From the NCBI GenBank assembly GCA_039583875.1, contig CM077164.1, forward strand, positions 67,115,628-67,179,627: DNA of 64,000 nucleotides. Reading direction: 5' to 3'. How positions within the stretch are numbered: position 1 is the first letter of the stretch; every line of letters begins with the position of its first letter. The position numbers and the translations under genes were made by a program. This DNA is from Platanthera guangdongensis (lineage: Eukaryota; Streptophyta; Magnoliopsida; Asparagales; Orchidaceae). This document shows positions 31,194 through 41,404 of the stretch, one piece after another. Under the pieces are notes generated by a model. The model was not told the origin of the DNA and ran no database searches. It saw nothing but the letters and a program-made list of their open reading frames with translations.

Positions 31194-32577
31194 GGTGTTG
31201 ACCGTCACTTGTTTGGTTGTGTTGTGATAGGCATGGATGGATGGTTGGGCTGTGTCCTCGTGCTTACTTCTGAGGCCCCTTCCATGTTATGTTGATGTGG
31301 CATTTGCATGCGGTGTGAGTCGACACGCGGGTGTCGTAATCCTAGTTAAGGATAGTGTGCAGGTCTATGGCTCGCCAGTCGTCACACCCAACGGGAGTCG
31401 ACAGTTAGACTTTGGGCGGTTGGGCTGTGTCCTTGGTGTTCACGTCCGGGGCCCCTTCCGTGCCAAGTGAACGGGTTGGTGTCATCCTCGTGCTTACTTC
31501 TGAGGCCCCTTCCGGGTCAACGCAAGGCCAATTCGGGCTCTGTTCTTGTGCACATCTACCCAAGACCCCGCTGGGCCATAGTACGCATGGGCTTCGCTGT
31601 TGTGTTCTTAGAGTTGAGGCGTACGGAGGCCTAGGTGAAGTAGTGTGGATACCCGCCTAGTAGTAGGAGTGCCCGTTCTATGTCACCGCCTGGCCACGGC
31701 GGCTGATGCCTGAGAGGTTAGCTACTCTCGAAAAGTGGGAACTATAGTCCCGTGTCGACATAGCAATTGCATGGGTGTGTTCATGGGTGAGTCATTGCTA
31801 ACATTCATAGAATTTCATAACATTGCACAACAAGATCCTCATCGTATAAGTTTGTATGGCACTCTTATACGATGAGTTACCTTATGTACCATCCTTAACT
31901 TATAAGTTTGTATGGGCATTCTTATAAGTCAAGTTACTTTTCTGCTGTTACTTATACATGTTAGTTTATTGTAGCTTTTAAATATTTGCTAGAACATGTT
32001 ATTGATACTCTTACACTACAGCCACCTGCTTGTACTTCTTTTACTTGCATACATATATATTACCCTTGTTCCTTCTCTCCGCCCGATGCCGAGGAGTCGC
32101 CGGGGGAGCGGATGTGAAACCACTTAGTCGTTTCGACTAACGGTTGCTACGTCTTCCTTTTAGGAGGTCACGCCGCAGGCAGAGCAGCCGCGGACTACGC
32201 AGCAGGACAGCCAGGCCAGGACGACAGGGCCTGAAGTGATGGTGTCGTCGATACCGTCGGTTACGGATGTTAGTATTTTGATACTCTGATGTAGCCCGTT
32301 TGGGAAACGATTGGCTGTACTCTGATATATTATAGAAGCATGTTTTAGCTTCTCCCTTATTGATGTATTTGGACATTATTACTTAGTGTGGATTTTGATT
32401 TCTCTTGCTTATTATATTTGGTTGGGTTGGCATGTTCTATTGATATTGTTGTAGCCTGCGGAATAGGCGTCTTGTGGTACAGGTTAGCTTGTGTGCCAAT
32501 GCTATCGCAAGGCAGCTGTTCCGGGCATGAGATCCCCCTTTGTGCCGTGTTTTGAGATCCGAGAGGGGGGTCTTACA
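31194..32577 (+). repeat. Gypsy-B 5' LTR, right part
   Basis: After the repeated GGTGT the LTR resumes (TGACCGTCACTTG) and matches 39,558-40,686 of the 3' LTR. It ends TCTTACA at 32,577, next to the PBS. A twin hairpin lies at 31,838-31,933. The last 270 bases are present only here, because the 3' LTR is truncated. Confidence 0.9.
31838..31933 (+). repeat. twin inverted repeats in Gypsy-B LTR
   Basis: CTCATCGTATAAG at 31,838 pairs perfectly with CTTATACGATGAG at 31,864. CTTAACTTATAAG at 31,894 pairs with CTTATAAGTCAAG at 31,921 with one mismatch. Both loops are 13-14 nt and begin TTTGTATGG. The 3' LTR copy (40,200-40,300) has each stem with a different single mismatch, so both stems were probably perfect in the ancestor. 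Confidence 0.85.
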
Positions 32578-32579
32578 AA

Positions 32580-32594
32580 TGGTATCAGTTTGCC
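32580..32594 (+). other. primer binding site of Gypsy-B
   Basis: TGGTATCAGTTTGCC begins two bases after the LTR end; TGGTATCAG matches initiator tRNA-Met. It lies inside the inferred first intron, so only unspliced RNA would keep it. Confidence 0.85.
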
Positions 32595-32772
32595 ATGATC
32601 CTCAACTAAAGAAGTCATTCAACAATGGTGTCACCCCCGTTTGATTAGTCAGTTTGAGGATAAACTGACTTAGCGGAAGCAGTGGTGTGCCCATATGTAA
32701 TTCACGCTAAGTATGTCCAACTTTGACCTTAAGATTAACCAACCTGACCATACGTTTGCATTTTATGTGTAG

Positions 32773-33916
32773 ATTCCAGCGCTCGTTGAGCAGGTAGGAG
32801 GCACTCCTACGCCCTCCATACCCACTCCCACTCAGTTCCAACAATCTGAGTTGGGGCAGACGCTCACCTCCATTCTTGATGCTTTTAAGGCGCAACAGCC
32901 TCCAGTGCAACAACAGGCCCCGGGCTCTAACTAGCTGAGCACCGTCCGGGCTCTCTCCCCTCCCGCCTACCTTGGGACGGAGTCAGCCGTACGTACAGAG
33001 GAATGGCTAGACACGGTTCAGGAGTTGTTGGCTGGTATCCGTTGCTCGGCCAACATGGCAGTGACATTGGCGGTGTCCGTCTTGGATTCACATGCTAAGA
33101 GGTGGTGGAAGTCCCTCATGGGCTCTACCTTCCAAGGCCGGGTCTACACAGAGATAAGTTGGAGTGAATTCTCGGATGTTTTCTTGGAGCACTTTATCCC
33201 TACATCGGCCCGAGATGAGCTTGAGCAGAGGTTTCTTCTACTAAAGCAGGGATCAAAGTCAGTTACGGAATACCAGCGGGAATTCTAGAATCTCGCAAGG
33301 TTTGCGGATTCTTACGAGTTGGATGACAGAGGTTATGTCAAGCGCTTCTACAAAGGGCTGTGAGATCCCCTATGGCAGTCCCTTTTGTTTATAGCGGATG
33401 GTAGCTTGGCGGAGATCATTGATATGGCGAAAAGATTGGAGGCGGACCACCTGGGATGTAGTAAGAGGCCTGCGGAGGACGTGATGGAAGCTGGCCCAAG
33501 AAATAGAAGGAGGCGGGACGTCAGAGGAGGAAGAGGATATCAAAGAGGTGGAGGGCGTGTCCAACAGAACTATAGAGTGGAGCATCGGGTTCCACAGCCG
33601 CCTGCGTTGCCTCCACCCCCACAGCCTCAGCAATATCAACAACCTGAAGGGCGTCGTGGGCTGGTGTGCTTCGAATGCAACCAGTCGGGCCACATCCGAC
33701 GTTTCTGCCCGCAGCTATATGGGAACGTCCCTCCTGCTCTCCCTCCTGCTCTCCCTCCTGCTCTCCCTCCTGCTCTCCCTCCAGCAGCCCCACGAGGACA
33801 GGGATATATGCGTGGTCGAGGACGAGGACCGTGAGGAGGTAACCCCGGCCCTGCTAGGGATCAGGTGTACGCGCTTGACATGGCGCAGGAACGGAACCCA
33901 CAAGATTTGATTGCAT
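32773..33916 (+). pseudogene. Gypsy-B gag body (exon 2)
   Basis: The frame starts at the inferred acceptor with IPALVEQVGGTPTP and runs through a Pro/Gln-rich stretch. It continues into the retrotrans-gag domain (AYLGTESAVRTEEWLDTVQE, AKRWWKSL, FSDVFLEHFIP, QGSKSVTEYQREF, RFYKGL) and a CCHC zinc knuckle CFECNQSGHIRRFC at about 33,670-33,712. In-frame stops are TAG at 32,932, TAG at 33,286, TGA at 33,361 and TGA at 33,832; at least the last three look like single C-to-T or G-to-A changes. A 12-bp repeat encoding PALP follows the zinc knuckle. The frame continues past 33,832 to the splice donor at 33,917. Confidence 0.85.
33728..33783 (+). repeat. 12-bp repeat encoding PALP units
   Basis: CCTCCTGCTCTC repeats four times or more in frame directly after the Gag zinc knuckle. 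Confidence 0.85.
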
Positions 33917-34012
33917 GTATGATTTAATTAATTAACATATTTTCATGGTCAAACTTGAATTGATTAAGACTTACTAGACACCTAGCAATAAGTTTTGGTT
34001 ATTGGTACTTAG
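33917..34012 (+). other. candidate intron between gag and protease, Gypsy-B
   Basis: A 96-nt AT-rich segment starts GTATGATTTAATTAATT and ends TTGGTACTTAG. It splits a Cys codon after the first base (T/GT...AG/GC) between DLIA and TVIIGG. The distance from the split codon to the protease DTG is 14 residues, exactly as in Gypsy-A, and the phase is the same. Read through, TAA is the fourth codon from the split codon, again as in Gypsy-A. A possible branch region is CTTACTAGAC near 33,970. Confidence 0.7.
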
Positions 34013-34625
34013 GCACCGTGATTATTGGCGGGAAGACAGCCTATGCGCTATTCGATACCGGTGCCTCACACTCCTTTGTGTCCGAGGATTTCATAAAAGA
34101 AGTAGAGGGTGTACAGTACTTTACTGGCATAGCCCGACGAGTATGCCTTCCGGACGGCTCGGAGATGATCGCTCCGCCAAGTGCGAGTTGGAGTTATTTA
34201 TTGATGGAAAGGCCTTTGATACGCCGGCCACGGTTCTGAGAATACCGGAGTTCGACATCATTTTGGGCATGGCATGGCTGGACTGGCACTTCGTGAGGAT
34301 CGACTGCGCAGAGAAGCGGATCTATTTAAGACATGGAGACTCCGACGTCATCTTCCAAGGTATTGGCTTCGCGCCGCGTATGATATTATCTTCTGTTCAG
34401 GCTATAAAAGCCCATATGAAGGGGTACGAGGTCTTCATGGTTTGGTTCGAGTTGAAGGAAGAAGCATTGGAAGTGAAGGATGTACGGGTAGTTCGGGATT
34501 TTCCCGAGGTATTTCCTGAGAAGCTACCAGGATTACCTCCGCATAGAGAGGTTGACTTCCAGATTAATCTAGTACCAGGTGCCAAGCCTGTATCCAAGGC
34601 TCCATACAGAATAGCCCCGAAATAA
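34013..34625 (+). pseudogene. Gypsy-B protease and start of RT
   Basis: The first frame has ALFDTGASHSFVSEDF (active-site DTG at about 34,054-34,062). A shift near 34,160-34,200 moves the rest to the next frame, which has FDIILGMAWLD, RMILSSVQAIKA, FPEVFPEKLPGLPPHREVDF and GAKPVSKAPYRIAPK, the protease tail and RT entry blocks. That frame ends at a TAA at 34,623-34,625. Confidence 0.85.
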
Positions 34626-35507
34626 CTCGCGGAGTTTAGAGTTCAATTGCAAGAACTGGTGGAGTCGGGGTTCGTTCGCCACAGTTCATCGCCCTAGGTA
34701 TCTCCTGTACTGTTCGTGAAGAAGAAGGATGGAACCCTGCGGTTGTGTATAGATTATCGGGAACTCAATCGGTTGACGGTGCGGAACACTTATCCACTAC
34801 CTCGGATCGACGAGTTGTTCGATCAACTAGTGGGAGCACATTGGTTTTCCAAACTGGATTTGCGCTCTAGATACTATCAGTTTAGGATTCGAGAAGGAGA
34901 CATCCAGAAAACGGCCTTCAGTTCAAGATATGGTTTATATGAGTTCACGGTAATGCCATTTGGGCTCACCAATGCCCCTTCGGCCTTCATGAGCCTGATG
35001 AACAAGGTGTTTGAACCGTATTTGGACATCTTCGTCATTGTTTTTATCGACGACATCTTGGTCTACTCAAAGACGGAGGAGGAGCATGTTGAGCATCTAA
35101 CCTTGGTGTTGAAGAAATTGAAGGAGCACGCCTTGTACGCCAAGTTTAGCAAGTGTGAATTCTGGCTTAAGGAGGTTGCTTTCTTGGGGCATGTGATCAG
35201 TGGGGCCAGATTAGCAGTGGATCCAGCAAAGGTGTGAGCCGTGAAGGAGTGGTCGCCCTTGAAGTCGGCAGCTGATGTACGAAGCTTTCTTGGACTTACT
35301 GGGTACTGCCGCAAGTTCGTGAAAGGATTCTCCAAGATTGCCCTTCCTCTTACTTCGTTGACGAAGAAAGGTGTGCCATTTGAGTGGACTCCCCAATGTG
35401 AAGCGGCGTTCCAAGAGCTAAAGGATAGGCTTACCTCCGCCCCCATCCTTGCTCTTCCGTCTGGGAAGTAAGGATTTCAGGTTTACACGGATGCGTCATA
35501 CCAAGGG
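34626..35507 (+). pseudogene. Gypsy-B reverse transcriptase
   Basis: All RT blocks are recognisable: [64 protein letters not shown] (catalytic IDD at about 35,045) and FLGHVISG, then FLGLTGYCRKFV leading to RNase H. Stops occur at 34,623 (TAA), about 34,696 (TAG), 35,235 (TGA) and about 35,469 (TAA). The catalytic motif is intact but the chain is broken. Confidence 0.9.
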
Positions 35508-36863
35508 ATGGGAGCGGTATTGATGCAGCACGGGCTCGTAATCGCTTATGCTTTAAGGCAGTTAAAGAAACATGAAATCAACTACCCGGTTCATGATTTG
35601 GAGTTGGGATCAGTGGTGTTTGCTTTGAAGGTTTGGAGGCATTATCTATATGGAGTCCACTGCGAGATCTTTTCCGATCACAAAAACTTGAAGTATGTCC
35701 ACTCACAGAAGGAGTTGAACCTGAGACAACGGCGGTGGTTGGAATTTTTATACGACTATGAGTTCACCATGAACTACCACCCCGGGAAAGCAAACTCAGT
35801 AGCTGATGCATTGAGTAGAAAAGTTCCAGGCTCTAGCCCAGAGTCTCGGTTGATGAGTATGGAGTTGGCTCGGATGATCGAGGAGATGGAAATTACTCTG
35901 GTATTCAAGGCTCCTTCGGCAGAGTATGCGGAGTATTTGTCTAGCATGAGCATAGTTTGTGATATCCGGGACCGGATTCGGGTGGAGCACGGCATGGATG
36001 CGGCCTTGGCCCCGGCAATCAAGGCAATTGAAGATGGGACCACCGATGAGTACACACTAAAAGACGGCCTCGTTTATTTTCGTGGCCGGCTCTACATTCC
36101 CAAGGGCGGCAAAATCCGGGAGGATATCTTGAGAGAGGCACATTGCTCTCAATATTCTGTACACCCGGGTATTGCCAAGATGTACGCCAGCTTACGGAAG
36201 ACCATGTGCTGGCCGGGAATGAAGAAGGATGTTCGTTACTATGTTACACATTGCGAAGCTTGTCAAAGAGTGAAGGCTGGATGCAGGAGTCCCGGTGGTT
36301 TGTTGCAGTCGTTGCCCATCCTCGAATGGAAGTTCGAGGATATCTCCATGGACTTTGTCCATGGGCTACCTCGCTTCCTCTCCGGGAATGATTCAGTGTG
36401 GGTTATTGTTGATCGACTGACAAAGGTGGCCCGGTTCATTCCAATGAAGAAGGAAGCACACGTGGACGTTTTGGTATGCTTATTTGTGGAGCAGTTCGTG
36501 CGGTTTCATGGCATGCCCAAGACAATTATTTCGGATCGGGATGGTCGGTTTACTTCCAAGGAGTGGAAGGCGGTGCAGGCGTATTTGGGCTCGTGCCTAA
36601 CCTTTAATACTGCATTCCACCCTCAGACGGACGGGCAGTCTGAGCGGACCATCAGAACACTGAAGGATTTATTAAGGTTATGTGTGCTGGACAGAGGAGA
36701 GTCGTGGGAAAGACTCTTGCCCCTGGTGGAATTCTCCTACAATAATAGCCATCAAGCGAGCATCGGCATGGCTCCCCATGAAGCCCTTTATGGAAAAGGT
36801 GCAGGACTCCCTTGTATTGGGTGCAGGATGAAGATCCGAAGGCATTGGGAAATGAATATATAG
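35508..36863 (+). CDS. Gypsy-B RNase H and integrase, open segment
   Basis: A 451-codon open segment begins inside RNase H ([10 protein letters not shown]; the DAS just upstream is cut off by the stop) with [10 protein letters not shown] and ADALSRK. It continues with the integrase zinc finger (SVHPG...[10 protein letters not shown] at about 217-256) and the core with Asp 282, Asp 343 and Glu 379, spaced 60 and 35 residues. The frame is lost after [11 protein letters not shown], and the tail continues in another frame from about 36,812. The zinc-finger wording differs from Gypsy-A and C, so this is a separate family. Confidence 0.9.
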   Translation: MGAVLMQHGLVIAYALRQLKKHEINYPVHDLELGSVVFALKVWRHYLYGVHCEIFSDHKNLKYVHSQKELNLRQRRWLEFLYDYEFTMNYHPGKANSVADALSRKVPGSSPESRLMSMELARMIEEMEITLVFKAPSAEYAEYLSSMSIVCDIRDRIRVEHGMDAALAPAIKAIEDGTTDEYTLKDGLVYFRGRLYIPKGGKIREDILREAHCSQYSVHPGIAKMYASLRKTMCWPGMKKDVRYYVTHCEACQRVKAGCRSPGGLLQSLPILEWKFEDISMDFVHGLPRFLSGNDSVWVIVDRLTKVARFIPMKKEAHVDVLVCLFVEQFVRFHGMPKTIISDRDGRFTSKEWKAVQAYLGSCLTFNTAFHPQTDGQSERTIRTLKDLLRLCVLDRGESWERLLPLVEFSYNNSHQASIGMAPHEALYGKGAGLPCIGCRMKIRRHWEMNI

Positions 36864-37402
36864 ATGATACTGATGCGGCAGTCAGATTGATACGGGATCG
36901 CATGTTGGAGTCTCAAAGTCGGCAGGCGAAATATTACAATAAAAAGCATCGGATGGTGGATTTCCAAGTGGGCGATAAAGTGTTCCTCAAGATTCGGCCG
37001 ATGCATGGAGTGTCGCGGGTGCGTGGAGTTAAAAAGCTCAGCCCAAGGTATGTTGGGCCTTATACTATACTAGAAAGGATTGGCACGTTGGCCTATCGGT
37101 TGGAGTTGCCACCAGAACTAGAGAATCTCCACGACGTGTTCCATGTGTCATCGCTTCGAAAAGCACTGTTGCGGCCCGACCAATATATTCCCACTACTGA
37201 TGGTGCAGTGGCGTCAGATAGGTCTGTGCGACTAGAGCCGGTGCGTATCGTAGATAGCGAGACGAGAATATTGCGCCGCAAAAGTGTCCCCTTGGTGAAG
37301 CTGCTATGGTCCAATCATGTGAAGGAGGAGTACACATGGGAGCCATTGGATTTGATGCAGCAACGCTACCCGGAGTTGTTTGCTCAAGGTAATTTTATTT
37401 AA
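36812..37402 (+). CDS. Gypsy-B pol C-terminal segment
   Basis: The frame has [64 protein letters not shown] and finally [17 protein letters not shown]...YPELF, the GPY/F module and chromodomain-like end. It overlaps the previous segment in another frame, so one indel near 36,810 separates them. The stop is at 37,400-37,402, followed by the polypurine tract. Confidence 0.88.
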   Translation: MYWVQDEDPKALGNEYIDDTDAAVRLIRDRMLESQSRQAKYYNKKHRMVDFQVGDKVFLKIRPMHGVSRVRGVKKLSPRYVGPYTILERIGTLAYRLELPPELENLHDVFHVSSLRKALLRPDQYIPTTDGAVASDRSVRLEPVRIVDSETRILRRKSVPLVKLLWSNHVKEEYTWEPLDLMQQRYPELFAQGNFI

Positions 37403-37454
37403 AAAGCATATGTTAAAATTTCCTGTTATGCTTTTCTCCCCACACCCTAAGCCT

Positions 37455-37492
37455 GATTTCGGGGACGAAATCTTTTATTTTGTTTATAGATT
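37455..37492 (+). other. polypurine tract region of Gypsy-B
   Basis: ATTTCGGGGACGAAATC, the conserved sequence ahead of gypsy 3' LTRs, is followed by a T-rich stretch rather than a long purine run, then TGTAACG at 37,493. Confidence 0.65.
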
Positions 37493-40400
37493 TGTAACGT
37501 CCTGAATCGCTCTAGGCCCCTCGTGTGTGTTTTTGAGTCAGGAGGGTTGACTTGAGTCCTGGGAAGTGCAGGGAATTGGACTGCACTTGTGGAGGAGTGG
37601 AGAAATCAGTGCAGAGAAGAACACATGTAGTGACACGGGCGTGTCACTACCCGTGTGAATGTGACACGGGTAGAGACACGGGCGTGTCCCTACCCATGTG
37701 GCATTGCGTCGAGTTGAACTCGACGAGATGTGTCGAGATTGACGAACGAGACGTCGACATGGGTAGAGACACGGGCGTGTCTCTACCCGTGTGGCATTGT
37801 GTCGAGTTGAACTCGACGAGATGTGTCGAGATCGACGAACTGCGTGTCGACTTCGATGAATTAACATGACACGGGTAGAGACACGGGTGTGTCCCTACCC
37901 GTGTGGCATTGTGTCGAGTTGAACTCGACGAGGGGTGTCGAGATCGACGAACTGCGCGTCGACTTCGACGAATTAACATGACACGGGTAGAGACACGGGC
38001 GTGTCCCTACCCGTGTGCTCCAGTCTACGATTTGGATCGAGATCGACGAACTGCTGAGATCGTCGAAATGTATCCCGAGAAGGACACGGCCAAGGGAACA
38101 CGGCCGTGTCAACTATTGAACCGACACGGAAACTGTCGGTGCCACTTCGCCCAGGCAGGACACGGGTAAGGACACGGCTGTGTCCCTACCCGTGTCACTT
38201 TTCATATATAAGGGGGAGAGAAAACTCTAGCCGTTTCCACGCTCACTTAATCCCTGTTTTCTGAGAGAACTTCTATAGAAAGAGAACTGCAGGAGCAAGT
38301 TCTAGGGAGGGAAAATCCACCATCGCCGTGAAGGAGAAGATGCCGCCAAGGAGAATTACGAGATCCATGGCCGAAAATGGAGGAACTGATGGAATCGATG
38401 TGAGTTTCCTACCCTCTCCCTTGGTACTAGATCTGTAGATATCTAGGCGAGACGTCGACTCAAAAGAGTCTTGACATGTGAGAAGATGATTTCTCTAGGG
38501 TGAGGCCAATCTGGGGCTTGTGCTCTTGGTTAGTGGTGTCTTCAACCTCTCCGATCTTCTATGTGGAGATGGGGGATGGTTTCGTGAAGAGCAAAGGCCT
38601 CTTGAGGTTGAATAAGGGTGGAGGAAATTCTGGAATGACTTGGGAAGATCGCCTTGAGGAGGAAGATGAGCCGATGTCGTTCATTCCGCCTTAAGATGCG
38701 TGCAGAATCTGTATTCTGCGCGTAGTGAACTTCGTGGCCATTTTTGGGTGTGATATGGCCAGATCTGGGCTTTCGGCTAAACATGAAAGTTGAAGCCTTG
38801 GAAATACCTTTCCAACGAATGGTTGCACGACTTCAGGCAAAGTCTGTAGCCACGGGAAAGTCTAAACGAAAATAGTGTTCAACAAATCCTGCATGCAGAA
38901 ATTGTGTTCTGTACGCAGCGGACTTCAAGTCCGATTTCAAATAGGATAACTTCAAATCTGGCTTGAGGTCTGAATACGAAGGTTGTGGACCACGGAAAGA
39001 CCTTTCCATCGTGGGGTTACCCGTCTTCACCGGATTCATGTAGCTTTGGGAATCTCCGCTGAAGCCGCAGTCCAGATTCAATATGCACCTTAATTCTGGG
39101 CTTTTTATAAGATGGATTTGGATTCGGTGGAATTATTATTGCAAGTTATTTGGCTTGGGTGAACTCTTATGATTAATCATTTGTTGCATGATTGATGAAG
39201 CTTATTAACTAGATTTCATATAATCAAATTGTGAAGCAATCTTATTTAAACGAATTGACTTGATAGGAATTGAAGGATTGTTATTTGTGCGCATCATGTA
39301 TATAATATATCGTTAACATATGGAAAGTGTGATGGATCTTTACACGCGCATCATGTTCATAATAGAATACTACTTTTGGAAAGATTGATAGATCTTCATA
39401 TGCGTAACATGTTTATATTATGTTGTCATCATTTGGGAGTCATATAGAAGAATAAATCATGGCCATGAGTATGTTTGATTAATGAATTGAGTTTAGTAGT
39501 CCAATACTTAGAGCGTCGCCTCCCTACGGGTAGTATTGTGAAGGGATGTAAGTGCGGTGTTGACCGTCACTTGTTTGGTTGTGTTGTGATAAGGCATGGA
39601 TGGATGGTTGGGATGTGTCCTCGTGCTTACTTCTAAGGTCGCTTCCATGTTATGTTGATGTGGCATTTGCATGCGGTGTGAGTCGACACGCGGTGTCGTA
39701 GGGTTAAGGATAGTGTGGCAGGTCTACGGGCTCTCCAGTCATCATACCGACGGGAGTCGACAGTTAGACTTTGGGCGGTTGGGCTGTGTCCTCGGTGTTC
39801 ACGTCCCGGGGCCCCTTCCGTGCCAAGTGAACGGCTGGGCTGTGTCCTCGTGCTTACTTCCGAGGCCCCTTCCGGGTCACGCAAGCCAGTTCGGGCTGTG
39901 TTCTTGGTGCACATCTACCCAAGACCCCGTTCGGCCATAGTACGCATGGGCTCCGCTGTTGTGTTCTTAGCGTTGAGGCGTACGGAGGCCTGGGTGAAGT
40001 AGTGTGGATACCCGCCTAGTAGTAGAAGTGCCCGTTCTACTGTCACCGTCTGGCCACGGCGGCTGATGCCTGAGAGGTTAGCTACCTGCTCGAAAAGTGG
40101 GAACTATAGTCTGTGTAGACATAGCAATTGCATGGGTGTGTTCATGGGTGAGTCATTGCATAGTATTCATAGCATTTCATAACGTTGCACAACAAGATCC
40201 TCATCGTATAAGTTTGTATGGGCACTCTTATACGAAGAGTTACCTTTATGTAACCCGATCCTTAACTTATAAGTTTGTATGGGCATTCTGATAAGTTAAG
40301 TTACTTTCCTGCTGTTACTTATACATGTTAGTTTATTGTAGCTTTTAAATATTTGCTAGAACATGTTATTGATACTCTTACACTACAGCCACCTGCTTGT

Positions 40401-40686
40401 ACTTCTTTTACTTGCATACATATATATTACCCTTGTTCCTTCTCTTCGCCCGGTGCCGAGGAGTCGCCGGGGGAGCGGATGTGAAACCACTTAGTCGTTT
40501 CGACTAACGGTTGCTACGTCTTCCTTTTAGGAGGTCACGCCGCAGGTAGAGCAGCCGCGGACTACGCAGCAGGACAGCCAGGCCAGGACGACAGGGCCTG
40601 AAGTGATGGTGCCGTCGATACCGTCGGTTGCGGATGTTAGTATTTTGATACTCTGATGTAGCCCGTTTGGGCAACTATTGGCTGTT
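37493..40686 (+). repeat. Gypsy-B 3' LTR, truncated
   Basis: It repeats the 5' LTR: array (37,630-38,200), TATA at 38,205, silent gag exon 1 at 38,340-38,399 (MPPRRITRSM then GTGAGT), 57-bp repeats and twin hairpins (40,200-40,300). It lacks the Gypsy-A insertion at about 39,558, so it shows the empty site. It ends at about 40,686 within GATTGGCTGT, about 270 bases short, and joins Gypsy-C internal sequence. Confidence 0.9.
40200..40300 (+). repeat. twin inverted repeats, 3' LTR copy
   Basis: The stems are 40,200-40,212 with 40,227-40,239, and 40,261-40,273 with 40,288-40,300, each with one mismatch. See the 5' LTR copy at 31,838. Confidence 0.8.
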
Positions 40687-41404
40687 GGATGCTTGGGATC
40701 AAGCTTGCGATGTGGCGATTCAGTTAGGAAGTCGGGATTTCAGTTTAACTGCATTTGTTTTGCCAATATCGGAATTTGATGTGATTTTTGGGATGGATTG
40801 GCTTGCGGAGCAGCATGCTATGATTGATTGCCAGTCTAAAGAAATCACGTTGGGCCAGAATACCGAACAGGAGACAAAGTTCGCGGGTATGCGAGGAGTA
40901 GGCGGGACATTGATGTCTGCACTCCAGGTAGTCAAGGCTGTTCGGAAGGGTGCGGAGTGTTACTTTGCACTGATTCAGGCTATTGAGCCTAAGGCCCATG
41001 TTTGTGAGGTTCCGATTGTGGAGGAATTTACAGATGTGTTTCCCACGAATCTCCCTAGGCTACCACCCCACCGGGAGATTGACTTCACGATCGAGTTGGT
41101 GCCAGGTGCGAAACCTGTGGCCCGCTCGCCATATCGCGTCGCGCCAAAAGAGATGGCGGAGTTGAAGGTTCAACTACAAGAAATGCTAGAGCAAGGTTAT
41201 ATATGCCCAAGCATGTCACCTTGCAGCGCGCATGTGCTTTTTTTAAAGAAGAAAGACGGTGGGTTGCGGTTGTATATCGATTACCGTGAACTGAATAAGC
41301 TGACCGAGAAGAATAAGTATCTGATACCCCGGATTGATGAGTTATTCGATCAGCTGGTGGGCTCGACCGTCTATTCGAAGTTGGACCTGAAGACCACCAG
41401 TTGA
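40687..41404 (+). pseudogene. Gypsy-C protease tail and RT N-terminus
   Basis: The frame shows [16 protein letters not shown] (protease end), [18 protein letters not shown], then RT entry blocks [54 protein letters not shown] and [16 protein letters not shown]. It ends at a TGA at 41,402-41,404 because about 7 bases are missing just after SKLDLK compared with Gypsy-A. The next frame resumes at once at 41,401. Confidence 0.88.

Larger units (their letters stand above)
19579..40686 (+). mobile_element. Gypsy-B, Ty3/gypsy chromovirus-like, split by Gypsy-A
   Basis: The order is 5' LTR (19,579-21,723, then 31,194-32,577 after the Gypsy-A insertion), PBS, gag, protease, RT, RNase H, integrase, C-terminal domain, polypurine tract, 3' LTR from 37,493. 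The pol order with integrase last is the Ty3/gypsy order. The LTR is unusually long (about 3.5 kb). The 3' LTR stops at about 40,686, about 270 bases short of its end, and runs straight into Gypsy-C protease, so the right end and its target duplication are lost. Many in-frame stops make it non-autonomous. Confidence 0.9.
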
